A stretch of DNA of 64,000 nt from Cupriavidus basilensis (GCF_000832305.1 NZ_CP010536.1:3100001-3164000), one strand, 5' to 3'. Positions 1 to 10,020 are shown, counted from the stretch's first letter. Made by a program: numbers and translations. The notes: a model not told the origin generated them from the letters alone.

Positions 1-989
1 GCAAACGCCGCGCCCAGCGTGAATGCCGACAGCTTGATGCGGGTCGGGTTCAGGCCGAGTGAGCGGCAGGCGATCTCATCCTCGCGCAGCGCTTCCCACG
101 CGCGCCCCATCGGCATGCGGATCAGCCGGCTGGTGACGAACAGCGTGAAGCCCACCAGCAGCAGCGCCAGCAGGTAGAGGAAGATCACCATGTGCTCTCC
201 GCTGTAGTCCCAGCCCAGCAACTCATGAAAGGTCTTGACGCCTTCCACGCTAGCGCTGCGCGCCATCTCGATGCCGAACACGGTCGGCTTCGGGATGCCC
301 GACACGCCATCCGGTCCACCAGTGAGGCTGGTCAGGTTGTTGAGCAGCAGGCGAATGATTTCGCCGAAGCCCAGCGTGACGATGGCCAGGTAGTCGCCGC
401 GCAGCCTCAGCACCGGAAAACCCAGCACGAAGCCAAACAGCGCCGACATGCCGGCAGCGATCGGCAGGCACTCCCAGAAGGTCAGGCCGAAGTACTGGTT
501 GAGCAGCGCGTAGGTGTAGCCGCCGACCGCGTAGAAGCCGACGTAGCCCAGGTCGAGCAGGCCGGCATAGCCCACCACGATGTTCAGGCCGAGGCCCAGG
601 ATCACGTAGATCAGCGCCAGCGTGGCCACGTCCACCGCGCCGCGCGAACTGAAGAACGGGAACACCAGGCCAACCGCCAGCAGCAGCCAGATCACCTTGC
701 GCTGCTGGGTCGCGCCCAGCGCGGGCAGGCTCGGCACCTTGATGCCGGCCGTGGCGCGCTGGAACAGCGGCTTGAAGAGCTGGAACAGGAAGACCGCGCC
801 CACTGCCAGCCACACCGGCTGCCAGTGCGGCTCGAGCACGACCTTGTAGCCGTCGAGCTTCAACTGCAGCCCCAGCACGGGAATGGTCAGGATGGCCGTC
901 ATCACGGCCGCGACGATGGCGTTCTTCAGGGTCTGCCCTGCCGGCGCGCCCTGCGTCATGCCGATTGGCGTAGAAATAGCTTGTGTCAT
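1..989 (-). CDS. livM: Branched-chain amino-acid ABC transporter permease LivM (3' end outside the window)
   Basis: This is the second inner-membrane permease of the branched-chain amino-acid (HAAT) uptake system. Reading leftwards, translation starts [14 protein letters not shown] and continues through many hydrophobic segments. The family motif [20 protein letters not shown] and the cytoplasmic stretch [19 protein letters not shown] are both clear. The ATG lies 7 nt downstream of the livH stop, so the two are translationally close and co-transcribed. The gene runs off the left edge, so its C-terminus and the expected livG and livF ATPase genes are not visible. The family assignment is firm; substrate preference within branched-chain amino acids is inferred. 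Confidence 0.93.
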   Translation of the reverse strand, partial: MTQAISTPIGMTQGAPAGQTLKNAIVAAVMTAILTIPVLGLQLKLDGYKVVLEPHWQPVWLAVGAVFLFQLFKPLFQRATAGIKVPSLPALGATQQRKVIWLLLAVGLVFPFFSSRGAVDVATLALIYVILGLGLNIVVGYAGLLDLGYVGFYAVGGYTYALLNQYFGLTFWECLPIAAGMSALFGFVLGFPVLRLRGDYLAIVTLGFGEIIRLLLNNLTSLTGGPDGVSGIPKPTVFGIEMARSASVEGVKTFHELLGWDYSGEHMVIFLYLLALLLVGFTLFVTSRLIRMPMGRAWEALREDEIACRSLGLNPTRIKLSAFTLGAAF

Positions 990-996
990 AGCGTCC

Positions 997-1923
997 TCAC
1001 ACCTTTTCAACGTCAGGCTTGCCCAGCAGCCCGGTCGGGCGGAACAGCAGGATCAGCACCAGCAGGCCGAACGCCACCACGTCCTTGTACTCGGCAGGCA
1101 TATAGCCGGAAGCAAAGGTCTCGGCCAGGCCCAGCAGCACGCCACCGAGCATGGCGCCCGGGATGCTGCCGATGCCGCCCAGCACGGCCGCGGTGAAGGC
1201 CTTGATGCCCGCCACGAAGCCGATATACGGGTTGAGCTTGCCGATGGTCAGGCCGATCAGCACGCCGCCCACCGCCGCCAGCATCGCGCCCAGCACGAAG
1301 GTGAAGGAGATCACGCGGTTGGTGTCGATGCCGAGCAGGTTGGCCATGCGCATGTCCTCGGCGCAGGCACGGCAGGCGCGGCCCATGCGCGAGTGGCCGA
1401 TGAACAGCGTCAGCGCGAGCATCAGCACCAGCGTGACGCCGACGATCAGCAGGCGCGAGTACGGTACGGTCACGGTGAAATCGCTGCCCATCTGGAACTC
1501 GATGGCGCCGGAGATCAGCACCGGCACGGACATGTCGCGCGCGCCCTGCCCGATCTGCACATAGTTCTGCAGGAAAATCGACATGCCGATGGCGGAGATC
1601 AGCGGCACCAGCCGCGGTCCGCCGCGCAAGGGGCGGTACGCTACCCGCTCCACGGCGAAACCATACAAACCGGTGACCAGGACGGACACCAGCAAGGCGG
1701 CGCCCAGCACCAGCGGCAGCGGATAGCCCGCGCTCGCGCCGATGGCGGTGAGCGTCACCAGGCCCACGTAGGCGCCGATCATGTAGATCTCGCCGTGGGC
1801 AAAATTGATCATGCCGATGATGCCGTAGACCATGGTGTAGCCAATGGCGATCAGCGCATAGATCGCACCCAGCGTCAGGCCATTGACCAGTTGCTGGGTA
1901 AACTGTGGAAGGAACTCGTTCAT
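997..1923 (-). CDS. livH: Branched-chain amino-acid ABC transporter permease LivH
   Basis: This 308-aa polytopic inner-membrane permease pairs with LivM. It begins [16 protein letters not shown], followed by the LivH hallmark [27 protein letters not shown] (given here as key residues only, roughly 18-45). The C-terminal half has [26 protein letters not shown]. The start was chosen at this ATG because an upstream in-frame extension encodes Pro/Arg-rich non-family sequence across the livK terminator. It lies downstream of livK in the same direction and directly before livM. Confidence 0.94.
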   Translation of the reverse strand: MNEFLPQFTQQLVNGLTLGAIYALIAIGYTMVYGIIGMINFAHGEIYMIGAYVGLVTLTAIGASAGYPLPLVLGAALLVSVLVTGLYGFAVERVAYRPLRGGPRLVPLISAIGMSIFLQNYVQIGQGARDMSVPVLISGAIEFQMGSDFTVTVPYSRLLIVGVTLVLMLALTLFIGHSRMGRACRACAEDMRMANLLGIDTNRVISFTFVLGAMLAAVGGVLIGLTIGKLNPYIGFVAGIKAFTAAVLGGIGSIPGAMLGGVLLGLAETFASGYMPAEYKDVVAFGLLVLILLFRPTGLLGKPDVEKV

Positions 1924-2068
1924 GCGGGAAGCCCCATAACTTTGAAGCTGGAGAAGCCGGCGTTGCAGGAGGTGCGCAAGCGCCGGGCCGGCTCCGTAAT
2001 GCCGGATATGCCCAGGCCCCGGGCGCGGCGGATAAACCGCGCCGGCCGGGCAACCGGACCCCGATACC

Positions 2069-2099
2069 AAAACGCCCCGCTCAAGCCATGAGCGGGGCG
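2069..2099 (-). terminator. Intrinsic terminator or attenuator between livK and livH
   Basis: An 11-bp perfect stem (CGCCCCGCTCA and its complement at 2073-2083 and 2089-2099) with a 5-nt loop is followed on the minus strand by four T residues. It sits just after the livK stop. Full termination here would isolate livHM. A partial terminator giving more binding protein than permease is a common arrangement for periplasmic-binding-protein operons, and is inferred here. Confidence 0.75.
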
Positions 2100-2118
2100 C
2101 GCAAAGCCAATGTGCGGC

Positions 2119-3234
2119 TTAGTTGGCAGCGGTCTTGGTGGCGTCCTTGTGCCAGGTAAACACAACGAACTTGAACGACTTCAGGTCGCCCTGCGCGTCG
2201 TACTCGACCTTGCCGATCGGAGTCTGGAAGGCGTTCTTGTGCATGTACGCGGCAACCTTGGTCGGGTCGGTGCTCTTGGCGCCGGCGATGGCGTCGCCAA
2301 TGATCTGGACCGCGGCGTAGGCCGGCATCTGGAACGGACCGTTGGCGTCACGCTTCTTGTCGGCGAAGGCCTTGACCAGCGCGGCGTTGGACGGATCGGC
2401 GGAGAAGTCGGCCGGCAGCGTGACCAGCATGCCTTCCGAAGACGCGCCGGCGATGGCCGTCACGTCCTTGTTGCCCACGCCTTCAGGACCCATGAAGGTC
2501 GCCTTGACGCCCTGCTCGCGCGCCTGGCGCAGCAGCAGGCCCATTTCCGGGTGATAGCCGCCGAAGTAGACGAAGTCCACGCCTTGCGACTTGAGCTTGG
2601 TAATGACGGCGGAGTAGTCCGAATCGCCGGCGTTCACGCCTTCGAACACAGCCACGGGGATCTTGGCCGCTTCCAGGTCCTTCTTCACCGACGAGGCAAT
2701 GCCCTGGCCGTACGACTGCTTGTCGTGCAGGATCGCGACCTTCTTGGGCTTGATCTTGGTGATGATGTACTGGGCAGCGGCCGGGCCTTGCTGGTCGTCA
2801 CGGCCGATGGTGCGGAAGATGAACTTGCGCTTCTTGTTTTCGGTCAGCTGCGGCGCGGTGGCCGACGGCGTCACCATGACGATGCCTTCGTTCTCGTAGA
2901 TGTCCGAAGCCGGGATGGTCGAGCCCGAGCACACGTGGCCGATCACGTAATGGATCTTCTGGCTGACGATCTTGTTGGCTACCGCCACGGCCTGCTTCGG
3001 TTCGCAGGCGTCGTCCATCATCACCACTTCGAACTTGTTGCCGCCCGCGCCGCCGGCGGCATTGATCTGCTCGATGGCGGTCAGCGCACCCGCCTTGACC
3101 ATGTCGCCATACTGGGCAACCGAGCCGCTCATGGGGCCGGCAATGGCAATCTTGATGGTTTCAGCGTTGGCAGCGGCGCCCAAAGCGCACAGGGCCGTGG
3201 CCAGGGAGATGGACGTAAGACGGGACAGCGTCAT
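2119..3234 (-). CDS. livK: Branched-chain amino-acid ABC transporter substrate-binding protein
   Basis: This is a periplasmic binding protein of 371 aa. An N-terminal signal peptide (MTLSRLTSISLATALCALGA, cleavage expected after ANA near residue 24) precedes the mature start ETIKIAIAGPMSGSVAQYGD, typical of the Leu/Ile/Val-binding family (Peripla_BP_6). Family stretches GHVCSGSTIPASDIYE and FVYFGGYHPEMGLLLRQAR are present. An AGGAGCT ribosome-binding site precedes the ATG. It heads the leftward operon livK-livH-livM, followed by a hairpin that may set stoichiometry. Confidence 0.95.
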   Translation of the reverse strand: MTLSRLTSISLATALCALGAAANAETIKIAIAGPMSGSVAQYGDMVKAGALTAIEQINAAGGAGGNKFEVVMMDDACEPKQAVAVANKIVSQKIHYVIGHVCSGSTIPASDIYENEGIVMVTPSATAPQLTENKKRKFIFRTIGRDDQQGPAAAQYIITKIKPKKVAILHDKQSYGQGIASSVKKDLEAAKIPVAVFEGVNAGDSDYSAVITKLKSQGVDFVYFGGYHPEMGLLLRQAREQGVKATFMGPEGVGNKDVTAIAGASSEGMLVTLPADFSADPSNAALVKAFADKKRDANGPFQMPAYAAVQIIGDAIAGAKSTDPTKVAAYMHKNAFQTPIGKVEYDAQGDLKSFKFVVFTWHKDATKTAAN

Positions 3235-3876
3235 TCAGGAGCTCCTCGATTATGGTTGGGTCATGGGCTGAGACGGCATGACCTGCGCAATCGAACAACA
3301 CCCGCGAGCTAAAACCTGGGAAAGACGCCCGAGACGCGGAAGACGGGCCTGCAGATAAGAAGCGTGTGCGGGGCCCGGCATGTGTCAGCCCTCCTGTGCA
3401 ATCGATGCAATGGAAGACCTTGGTTCGGAAAGACAACGTTGATGCGTTCTCTATTGCGCAGGTGATTCGCCTGCCCCGCTCGCCTCAACGCAGTCCGGAA
3501 GGGTGGCCCGGCTGCTGTCGGCAAAGCAGCCCGCATTATAGGGTCAAATTCCGCGCCGGATGGCACATTTGCACAACAAATGAGGATCTTAATGGTAGTA
3601 ACACAGCACAAAGCGTCGGAAATTGGCGTTATCGCCACGTTTCACGCAATAAATCTTTTGCGCCGCACAAGCGCTGCCAGACCTGGAGGACAAGGCCTTG
3701 GCAGGGCCGGCGCGTTCGGTATTGCTGCGCCGCCCCGGCGAGTCGTTTCGCGTCTTGGCTGAAGGCTCCGATCTGCGCCCATGCTGGGCGCACCAACAGC
3801 AAAACGCCCCGGCCAGGGCCGGGGCGTTTCATGATGCATGCGGCGCCGTGACTGCCGGCGCCACCTTACCGGGGCA
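3235..3876. other. 642-bp gene-free stretch between livK and gltA
   Basis: No credible gene is visible. The livK-proximal part should hold the livK promoter. A perfect minus-strand TATAAT is at 3535-3540, about 300 nt upstream of livK, without a convincing -35 at standard spacing. The gltA-proximal end carries the gltA terminator at 3801-3829. The rest has no recognisable signal. Confidence 0.5.
3801..3829 (-). terminator. Terminator at the end of the sdh-gltA operon
   Basis: A perfect 13-bp inverted repeat (AAACGCCCCGGCC at 3802-3814, complement at 3817-3829) has a 2-nt centre. On the minus strand it ends in a GTTTT tail about 45 nt past the gltA stop. The symmetric A and T flanks mean it could act in both directions. 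Confidence 0.85.
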
Positions 3877-5178
3877 TTAACGCGTGCCCATATCCGGCAC
3901 GTTGCGGCTTGCCGCGCCGTTGAACAGCTGGCGCGGACGGCCGATCTTGTATTCCGGATCGGTGATCATTTCTTCCCACTGCGAGATCCAGCCCGGGGTG
4001 CGTGCCAGGGCGAAGATGCAGGTAAACAGCGACGTCGGGATGCCGAGTGCGCGTTGCACGATGCCCGAGTAGAAGTCGACGTTCGGGTACAGCTTGCGGC
4101 TGACGAAGTACTCGTCTTCCAGCGCGATCTTCTCCAATTCCATGGCGAGCTTGAACAGCGGGTCGTTGTGCAGGCCCAGTTCGTTCAGCACTTCATAGCA
4201 GGTTTCGCGCATCAGCTTGGCACGCGGATCGTAGTTCTTGTACACGCGGTGGCCAAAGCCCATCAGGCGCACGCCCGAGTTCTTGTCCTTGACCTGCTTG
4301 ATGAACTCGGTGATGTTGTCGACGCTGCCGATTTCCTCAAGCATCTTGAGGGCGGCTTCGTTGGCGCCACCGTGAGCCGGGCCCCACAGGCAAGCCACGC
4401 CGGCAGCGATGGCGGCGAACGGGTTGGTACCCGAGGAGCCAGCCAGGCGCACCGTGGAGGTGGATGCGTTCTGCTCGTGGTCCGCGTGCAGGATGAAGAT
4501 GCGGTCGAGCGCGCGCTCGAGCACCGGGTTCACCTTGTACGGAGCGCACGGCGTGGAGAACATCATCTGCATGAAGTTGCCCGAGTAGGACAGGTCGTTC
4601 TGCGGATAGATGTACGGCTGACCGATGTTGTACTTGTAGGCCATGGCGACCAGGGTCGGCATCTTGGCGATCAGGCGGATCGCGGAGATTTCGCGCTGGT
4701 GCGGATCATCGATGTCCATGGCGTCGTGGTAGAACGCGCTCATGGCGCCCACCAGGCCCGTCAGGACGGCCATCGGGTGGGCATCGCGGCGGAAGCCGCG
4801 CAGGAAGAACTGCATCTGCTCGTGAACCATGGTGTGGTTCATCACGGCGCCCACGAATTCTTCCTTCTGCTTGGCATTGGGCAGTTCGCCCTTGAGCAGC
4901 AGGTAGCAGGTTTCCAGGTGGTCGCACTTGGTGGCCAGCTGCTCGATCGGGTAGCCGCGGTACAGCAGCTCGCCCTTGTCCCCGTCGATGTAGGTGATCT
5001 TCGAATTGCACGAAGCCGTCGACATGAAACCGGGGTCATAGGTGAACTTGCCGGTCTGTCCGTACAGCTTGCGAATATCGATTACGTCGGGGCCAACGGT
5101 ACCCGTATAAATCGGCAGCTCAACGCTGGGGGAACCATCGGAAAACGATAGCGTGGCTTTCACATCGGACGGCGTCAT
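3877..5178 (-). CDS. gltA: Citrate synthase (type II)
   Basis: This enzyme condenses acetyl-CoA with oxaloacetate to citrate, the entry step of the TCA cycle. The 433-aa length fits the hexameric bacterial type II enzyme. By alignment to E. coli, the catalytic residues are His269 (in GPAHGGANE), His310 (in [13 protein letters not shown]) and Asp368 (in NVDFYSG). An AAGGAA ribosome-binding site lies 5 nt upstream of the ATG. It is the last gene of the leftward sdhC-D-A-B-E-gltA block, 40 nt after sdhE and just before a strong terminator. A second citrate-synthase-fold enzyme, PrpC, is encoded in the opposite arm. Confidence 0.97.
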   Translation of the reverse strand: MTPSDVKATLSFSDGSPSVELPIYTGTVGPDVIDIRKLYGQTGKFTYDPGFMSTASCNSKITYIDGDKGELLYRGYPIEQLATKCDHLETCYLLLKGELPNAKQKEEFVGAVMNHTMVHEQMQFFLRGFRRDAHPMAVLTGLVGAMSAFYHDAMDIDDPHQREISAIRLIAKMPTLVAMAYKYNIGQPYIYPQNDLSYSGNFMQMMFSTPCAPYKVNPVLERALDRIFILHADHEQNASTSTVRLAGSSGTNPFAAIAAGVACLWGPAHGGANEAALKMLEEIGSVDNITEFIKQVKDKNSGVRLMGFGHRVYKNYDPRAKLMRETCYEVLNELGLHNDPLFKLAMELEKIALEDEYFVSRKLYPNVDFYSGIVQRALGIPTSLFTCIFALARTPGWISQWEEMITDPEYKIGRPRQLFNGAASRNVPDMGTR

Positions 5179-5218
5179 GTCGGTTCCTTCTAATGCTGAC
5201 TAATAATGTTGACGAAAC

Positions 5219-5506
5219 TCAGACCGAACGCAGCAGGGCAATCACGTGCTGCATCGGGGGCGTGTCGAGCTCACCGTCCAACTCCTTGCGCGCAAGAAGC
5301 AGGTCCATCAACTCGTTGTCGCTCAGCTCGAAGAGTTCGGAGAGCGAGGCCACGTCCTGGTCGGAGAGGCTTTCTTCGTAACGGTTGAAAAAACGTTCGA
5401 CGATGATGTCGTTCTCCAGGAGGCCGCGCCGCGCGCGCCAGCGCAGTCGTGCACGCCGGTGCGGGTCGGCCTGGTGGGAGAAACTGGGGGAAACACTTTC
5501 GGTCAT
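5219..5506 (-). CDS. sdhE: FAD assembly factor SdhE (DUF339/YgfY)
   Basis: This small 95-aa protein promotes covalent FAD attachment to SdhA. The conserved RGxxE signature appears as RRGLLENDIIVERFF at about residues 26-40, followed by an acidic helical region (SLSELFELSDNELMDLL). It lies between sdhB (81 nt upstream) and gltA (40 nt downstream), the usual betaproteobacterial position. The family assignment rests on this motif, the length and the context. Confidence 0.92.
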   Translation of the reverse strand: MTESVSPSFSHQADPHRRARLRWRARRGLLENDIIVERFFNRYEESLSDQDVASLSELFELSDNELMDLLLARKELDGELDTPPMQHVIALLRSV

Positions 5507-5587
5507 AGGTACCTACTTCCGGCGCGCCGGTCGGGTATGCAGTTTGATAGCCCGGACTGACGCGCCGCTTACAACAACCGCGCAGGA

Positions 5588-6289
5588 TCAGACCGAGCGG
5601 CGAACCATCAGCTCTTTGATCTTGCCGATGGCCTTGGTCGGGTTCAACCCCTTCGGGCAAACATCGACGCAGTTCATGATGCTGTGGCAACGGAACAGGC
5701 GGTACGGGTCGTTCAGGTCGTCCAGGCGCTGGCTGGTCGCCTGGTCGCGGCTGTCCGCGATAAAGCGATAGGCTTGCAGCAGGCCGGCCGGGCCGACGAA
5801 CTTGTCCGGGTTCCACCAGAACGACGGGCACGACGTCGAGCAGCTTGCGCACAAGATGCACTCATACAGGCCGTCCAGCTCGTCGCGTTCCTCGGGCGAC
5901 TGCAGGCGCTCTTTCTCGGGCGGCGGCTCGTCGTTGATGAGGTACGGCTTGATCGAGTTGTACTGCTTGAAGAACTGCGTCATGTCGACGATCAGGTCGC
6001 GCACCACCGGCAGGCCGGGCAGCGGACGCAAAACGATGCGTTCCGGCAGCTCAAGCATGTTGGTCAGGCAGGCCAGACCGTTCTTGCCGTTGATGTTCAT
6101 CGCGTCCGAACCGCACACGCCTTCGCGGCACGAGCGGCGGAACGAGATGGTTTCGTCCAGCTTCTTCAGCTTGACCAGCGCGTCCAGCAACATGCGCTCA
6201 TGACCGTCGAGCTCGACCTCGTACGTTTGCATGCGGGGGGCCGCATCCTTGTCCGGGTCGTAGCGGTAGACTTCGAAAATACGCTTCAT
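5588..6289 (-). CDS. sdhB: Succinate dehydrogenase iron-sulfur subunit
   Basis: This 233-aa electron-transfer subunit of complex II binds three Fe-S clusters. The [2Fe-2S] ligands are C54, C59, D62 and C74 in the stretch CREGVCGSDAMNINGKNG and onward. The [4Fe-4S] motif CILCASCSTSCPS and the [3Fe-4S] motif CHSIMNCVDVCPKGLNP follow. Asp in the third position of the first cluster matches the E. coli SdhB arrangement. It starts 31 nt after the sdhA stop, in the sdhC-D-A-B-E-gltA operon. Confidence 0.97.
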   Translation of the reverse strand: MKRIFEVYRYDPDKDAAPRMQTYEVELDGHERMLLDALVKLKKLDETISFRRSCREGVCGSDAMNINGKNGLACLTNMLELPERIVLRPLPGLPVVRDLIVDMTQFFKQYNSIKPYLINDEPPPEKERLQSPEERDELDGLYECILCASCSTSCPSFWWNPDKFVGPAGLLQAYRFIADSRDQATSQRLDDLNDPYRLFRCHSIMNCVDVCPKGLNPTKAIGKIKELMVRRSV

Positions 6290-6320
6290 TTCTGTGGGTC
6301 CTGTGGGTCCTACGCGGTGC

Positions 6321-8099
6321 TTAGAAGGTCCGGGCCTTGGGGGGAACGCTTTCCACCGTCAGCGGGTTCATCTTCACCGGCTTGTAGTCGAGGCGGTTGC
6401 CTTCGCTGTAGAACAGCGTGTGCTTGAGCCAGCTCTCGTCGTCGCGATTCGGGAAGTCGCTGTGCGCGTGCGCGCCGCGGGATTCCTTGCGGGCAGCGGC
6501 CGAAATCATGGTGGCCTTGGCCACTTCCACCAGGTTGGCCACTTCCAGGGCTTCCACCAGCGCGGTGTTGAAGACCTTGGACTTGTCCTTCAGATGGATG
6601 TTGTCAGCACGTTCGGCCACTTCGAGGATGCGCTCGACGCCTTCGTCCATCAGCTTCTGCGTACGGAACACGCCCGCATGCGACTGCATGTTCTTGCGGA
6701 TGTCGTTGGCCACGTCCTGGGTGTATTCACCCGACGACGACGATTGCAGCTTGGCCAGGCGCGACATGGCGCGGTCGGCAGCATCGGCCGGCAGCGGCTT
6801 GTGCTCCTTCTGCTTGATCGAGGTCGCCGCGATGTGGTTGCCGGCCGCGCGGCCGAACACCACCAGGTCCAGCAGCGAATTGGTGCCCAGGCGGTTGGCG
6901 CCGTGCACCGACACGCAGGAGCATTCGCCGATCGCGTAGAAACCGTTGATGACTTCGTTGGGGTTGCCGTTCTTCGGCGCCACCACCTGGCCATTGATGT
7001 TGGTCGGGATGCCGCCCATCTGGTAATGGATGGTCGGCACCACCGGGATCGGTTCCTTGATCGCGTCGACGTTGGCGAACTTGACACCGATCTCGCGGAT
7101 CGACGGCAGGCGCTTCATGATGGTGTCGGCCCCGACGTGCGTCAGGTCCAGCAGCACGTAGTCGCCGTTCGGGCCACAACCGCGGCCTTCCTTGATTTCC
7201 TGGTCCATCGAGCGCGAGACGAAGTCGCGCGGCGCCAGATCCTTCAGCGTCGGCGCATAGCGCTCCATGAAGCGTTCGCCGTCCTTGTTACGCAGGATGC
7301 CGCCTTCCCCGCGCACGCCTTCGGTGATCAGCACGCCCGCGCCGGCCACGCCAGTCGGGTGGAACTGCCAGAACTCCATGTCTTCCAGCGGCACGCCTGC
7401 GCGCGCTGCCATGCCCAGGCCGTCACCGGTGTTGATGAAGGCATTGGTCGACGCGGCATAGATACGGCCGGCGCCACCGGTGGCGAACAGCGTGGTCTTG
7501 GCCTCGAGGATGTAGACCTCGCCGGTTTCCATTTCCAGCGCGGTCACGCCCAGCACATCGCCGTCGGCGTCGCGGATCAGGTCCAGCGCCATCCACTCGA
7601 CGAAGAAGTGTGTCTTGGCGCGCACATTGCGCTGGTACAGCGTGTGCAGCAGTGCGTGGCCGGTACGGTCGGCAGCCGCGCAAGCGCGCTGGACCGGCTT
7701 CTCGCCGTAGTTCGACGTATGGCCGCCGAACGGACGCTGGTAGATGGTGCCGTCGGCGTTACGGTCGAACGGCATGCCGAAGTGCTCGAGCTCGTAGACG
7801 ACCTTGGGAGCTTCACGGCACATGAATTCGATTGCGTCCTGGTCGCCCAGCCAATCGGAACCCTTGATGGTGTCGTAGAAGTGATAGTGCCAGTTGTCCT
7901 CGCTCATGTTGCCGAGCGAAGCGCCAATGCCACCCTGCGCCGCCACGGTGTGCGAGCGCGTCGGGAAAACCTTGGAGAGCACGGCTACATTCAGGCCGGC
8001 TTCCGCGAGCTGGAGGGATGCGCGCATCCCAGCGCCGCCCGCCCCGACGATGACCACGTCGAAGCGACGACGCGGCAATCCTGTCTTGACTGCGACCAT
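6321..8099 (-). CDS. sdhA: Succinate dehydrogenase flavoprotein subunit
   Basis: This 592-aa catalytic subunit of complex II oxidises succinate to fumarate. The N-terminal dinucleotide fold (VVIVGAGGAGMRASLQLAEAG, residues about 16-36) is followed by RSHTVAAQGGIGASLGN, whose histidine carries the covalent FAD. The active-site stretch HPTGVAGAGVLITEGVRGEGG and the C-terminal HSDFPNRDDESWLKHT are also present. It starts 3 nt after sdhD and precedes sdhB by 31 nt. The long open frame on the opposite strand is a GC-rich shadow. Confidence 0.97.
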   Translation of the reverse strand: MVAVKTGLPRRRFDVVIVGAGGAGMRASLQLAEAGLNVAVLSKVFPTRSHTVAAQGGIGASLGNMSEDNWHYHFYDTIKGSDWLGDQDAIEFMCREAPKVVYELEHFGMPFDRNADGTIYQRPFGGHTSNYGEKPVQRACAAADRTGHALLHTLYQRNVRAKTHFFVEWMALDLIRDADGDVLGVTALEMETGEVYILEAKTTLFATGGAGRIYAASTNAFINTGDGLGMAARAGVPLEDMEFWQFHPTGVAGAGVLITEGVRGEGGILRNKDGERFMERYAPTLKDLAPRDFVSRSMDQEIKEGRGCGPNGDYVLLDLTHVGADTIMKRLPSIREIGVKFANVDAIKEPIPVVPTIHYQMGGIPTNINGQVVAPKNGNPNEVINGFYAIGECSCVSVHGANRLGTNSLLDLVVFGRAAGNHIAATSIKQKEHKPLPADAADRAMSRLAKLQSSSSGEYTQDVANDIRKNMQSHAGVFRTQKLMDEGVERILEVAERADNIHLKDKSKVFNTALVEALEVANLVEVAKATMISAAARKESRGAHAHSDFPNRDDESWLKHTLFYSEGNRLDYKPVKMNPLTVESVPPKARTF

Positions 8100-8102
8100 T
8101 TA

Positions 8103-8468
8103 TTACACCCTCCAGAGAATCTGAGCTGCGTAGCCCGCACAACCGACGAGCCACAGAATCGTAAGAACTTGCAGCACGAGGCGCACGGCCATCGGCTTCA
8201 CATAGTCCATCCAGATGTCGCGCACGCCAATCCAGGCGTGATACAGCAGCGACAGGATGGTGAGGAACGTGATGATCTTCATCCACTGGTTGGAGAAGAG
8301 ACCCGCCCACGCTTCGTAGGAAGCGCCGTTCGAGAGCAGGAAGGCGACTGCCAGCACGATGGTGAAGACCACCATGATGACAGCGGTGACGCGCTGCGCG
8401 AGCCAGTCTTTGAGACCGTAGTGCGCACCGACGACCAGACGCTTGGGACCGATATTATTATTTGCCAC
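8103..8468 (-). CDS. sdhD: Succinate dehydrogenase membrane anchor subunit
   Basis: This 121-aa membrane subunit of complex II has three predicted transmembrane helices. The motif LYHAWIGVRDIWMDYVKP supplies the conserved His (heme b region) and the DYV quinone-site neighbourhood found in SdhD. The start MANNNIGPKRLVVGAHYGLKDW is the usual cytoplasmic leader. It follows sdhC by 13 nt and precedes sdhA by 3 nt. Confidence 0.94.
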   Translation of the reverse strand: MANNNIGPKRLVVGAHYGLKDWLAQRVTAVIMVVFTIVLAVAFLLSNGASYEAWAGLFSNQWMKIITFLTILSLLYHAWIGVRDIWMDYVKPMAVRLVLQVLTILWLVGCAGYAAQILWRV

Positions 8469-8481
8469 GTTGACTCTCTCC

Positions 8482-8889
8482 TCAGAACAGGCCGAACAGC
8501 TTCAGGCCGAACACAGCGGTGAGCAACAGGCTGATGACCAGCACGGCAACAGCGGACTTCGCCGAAGCGGGCTTGGTCACGCCAACGTGCACGTCGAGCA
8601 GCAGGAAACGGATGCCGGCGCAGAAGTGGTGCAGGTAACCCCAGATCAGAGCCAGCAGAACCAGCTTGACGAAGCCACCGGACAGAAGCGCCGAGAACTT
8701 TGCGAAGCTCAGTTCGGAAGTGACGCTCTGCTCGAAGAGATACAGGATGAAAGGAAGGAGGAGGAACATCAGAGCGCCGCTTGCGCGATGCAGGATGGAC
8801 ACCTTGCCGGCCCAGGGCAACCTGTAACGCGCCAGCTGCGTCACATGGATGTTCCGGAACTCCGGCCTGGCTTGTTTGGCTTCAGCCAT
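8482..8889 (-). CDS. sdhC: Succinate dehydrogenase cytochrome b556 subunit
   Basis: This 135-aa, three-helix membrane subunit ligates heme b. It carries the SdhC signatures RPEFRNIHVTQLARYRLPW, SILHRASGALMF and the heme-ligand segment YLHHFCAGIRFLLLDVH. The start MAEAKQARPEF was preferred over an upstream in-frame ATG (which would begin MHPGRSEV) because homologues begin near this point. It is the first gene of the sdh operon; the sdh promoter should lie in the 259-bp gap to gntR, where no clear promoter was identified. Confidence 0.93.
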   Translation of the reverse strand: MAEAKQARPEFRNIHVTQLARYRLPWAGKVSILHRASGALMFLLLPFILYLFEQSVTSELSFAKFSALLSGGFVKLVLLALIWGYLHHFCAGIRFLLLDVHVGVTKPASAKSAVAVLVISLLLTAVFGLKLFGLF

Positions 8890-9148
8890 TGCTAGACCCC
8901 ATTTGCGATAAACAAAAAACGAAACTTCTGAGCGCCCTGGATGCAAATGGATGCAGCCGGAGCAAATCCCGATAATTTTAGCGCCTTTGTTGCGCGGCGC
9001 ACCAATAATTTTCAGCTATCGCGCACCAACATGGCGTGCCCGACAATCGCACGCAACCATGCCGCGAGTGATCACCCCTGCTTTACGCAACAGCGGCGGC
9101 TGCCGTGGCTGCAACAGCAATAATCGACATGGATTGCATTCCGGCGTA

Positions 9149-9970
9149 TCAACTCAAATCGTTCTGATAATAGTGCCGGGTGGTTACATACAAGCCGCGG
9201 CGGACTTCGACGGGCCGGTCGCCATAGGTGAAAGAGACACGCTCGACAGACAAGAGCGGCGTGCCAGCGTCCACGGACAACAGTGACGCGGTGGCCTGGT
9301 CGGCGGCCACCGCGCGGATTTTTTCGGTCGCCCGGATCATGCGCGTGCCGAACTCGGCCTCGAACAGCGCATACATCGGGCCCTTCCATTCGGTCAGCTT
9401 CTCAGCCGTCAGGCCCTTGAAGTTGGTGCCCAGCAGCCAGATTTCGTCCAGCACGGTCGGCTCGCCGGAGAAAAACAGCACGCGGCGGATCTGCACCACA
9501 CCATCGCCGGTGCGGATATCGAGAAGGCGTGCGATTTCGGCCGGCGCGCGCAGGCGCTTGCATTCCAGCACCTGGCTGGCCCCATAATGGGGCTCGCCCT
9601 CGTCGGGCACCAGGCGCAGGAAGCGGAACTTCACCCCATCCTCGTGGTGTGTCGTGACAAAGGTGCCCTTGCCCTGGCGGCGCGCCACCAGGTTCTCGGC
9701 GGCGAGCTCGTCGATGGCCTTGCGCACCGTGCCCTGGCTGACCTTGTAGCGGGCCGCCAGGTCCATTTCACTGGGGATCATGTCGCCGGGCTTCCATTCG
9801 CCGGACTGCAGGCTCTGCGTGATGAGCGCCTTGATCTGCTGGTAGAGTGGGCTGAATGTTGGCGAGGCCGCCGCCGCGGACGGCTGCGTCCCGGCGCCGG
9901 ACGTAGCGGCACCGTTATCCTGCACTGCAGCAACGGCAGTGCCGGCGAGGGACGGGGGCAGGGATGACAT
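9149..9970 (-). CDS. GntR-family transcriptional regulator with UTRA (HutC-type) effector domain
   Basis: This 273-aa regulator has a 38-residue Ala/Ser-rich leader, then a winged helix-turn-helix (residues about 40-110, with IPSEMDLAARYKVSQGTVRK and RRQGKGTFV) and a UTRA ligand-binding domain (about 120-265, from GVKFRFLRLVPDEGEPHYG). It is transcribed in the same direction as sdhC and diverges from mdh. A perfect 20-bp palindrome lies 55 bp upstream of its start. Control of itself, mdh and the TCA arms, by a metabolite sensed through UTRA, is inferred from position. It is not the hut regulator, whose genes lie about 40 kb away. Confidence 0.9.
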   Translation of the reverse strand: MSSLPPSLAGTAVAAVQDNGAATSGAGTQPSAAAASPTFSPLYQQIKALITQSLQSGEWKPGDMIPSEMDLAARYKVSQGTVRKAIDELAAENLVARRQGKGTFVTTHHEDGVKFRFLRLVPDEGEPHYGASQVLECKRLRAPAEIARLLDIRTGDGVVQIRRVLFFSGEPTVLDEIWLLGTNFKGLTAEKLTEWKGPMYALFEAEFGTRMIRATEKIRAVAADQATASLLSVDAGTPLLSVERVSFTYGDRPVEVRRGLYVTTRHYYQNDLS

Positions 9971-10020
9971 AGGCGAATTTCACCACAAAACGAGGAAGCG
10001 CGTCCACCCCGCCATCAAAT

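Noticed and set aside
883..2091. 402-aa plus-strand frame opposite livH
   Set aside because: LivH on the minus strand has clear permease motifs; this frame is rich in His, Gln and Arg and matches nothing.
3535..3540. Consensus TATAAT as the livK promoter
   Set aside because: No acceptable -35 at 15-19 bp on the minus strand and about 300 nt from livK; noted only as a candidate.
6294..8522. 742-aa open frame on the plus strand opposite sdhA-sdhD
   Set aside because: It is the GC-rich antisense shadow of strongly supported sdh genes, has His/Arg/Ala-rich composition and no family similarity.
9149..9970. Calling the GntR/UTRA regulator HutC
   Set aside because: UTRA is shared by many regulators. 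This gene sits in the TCA cluster, about 40 kb from hut, and its palindrome differs from the hut-side repeats.
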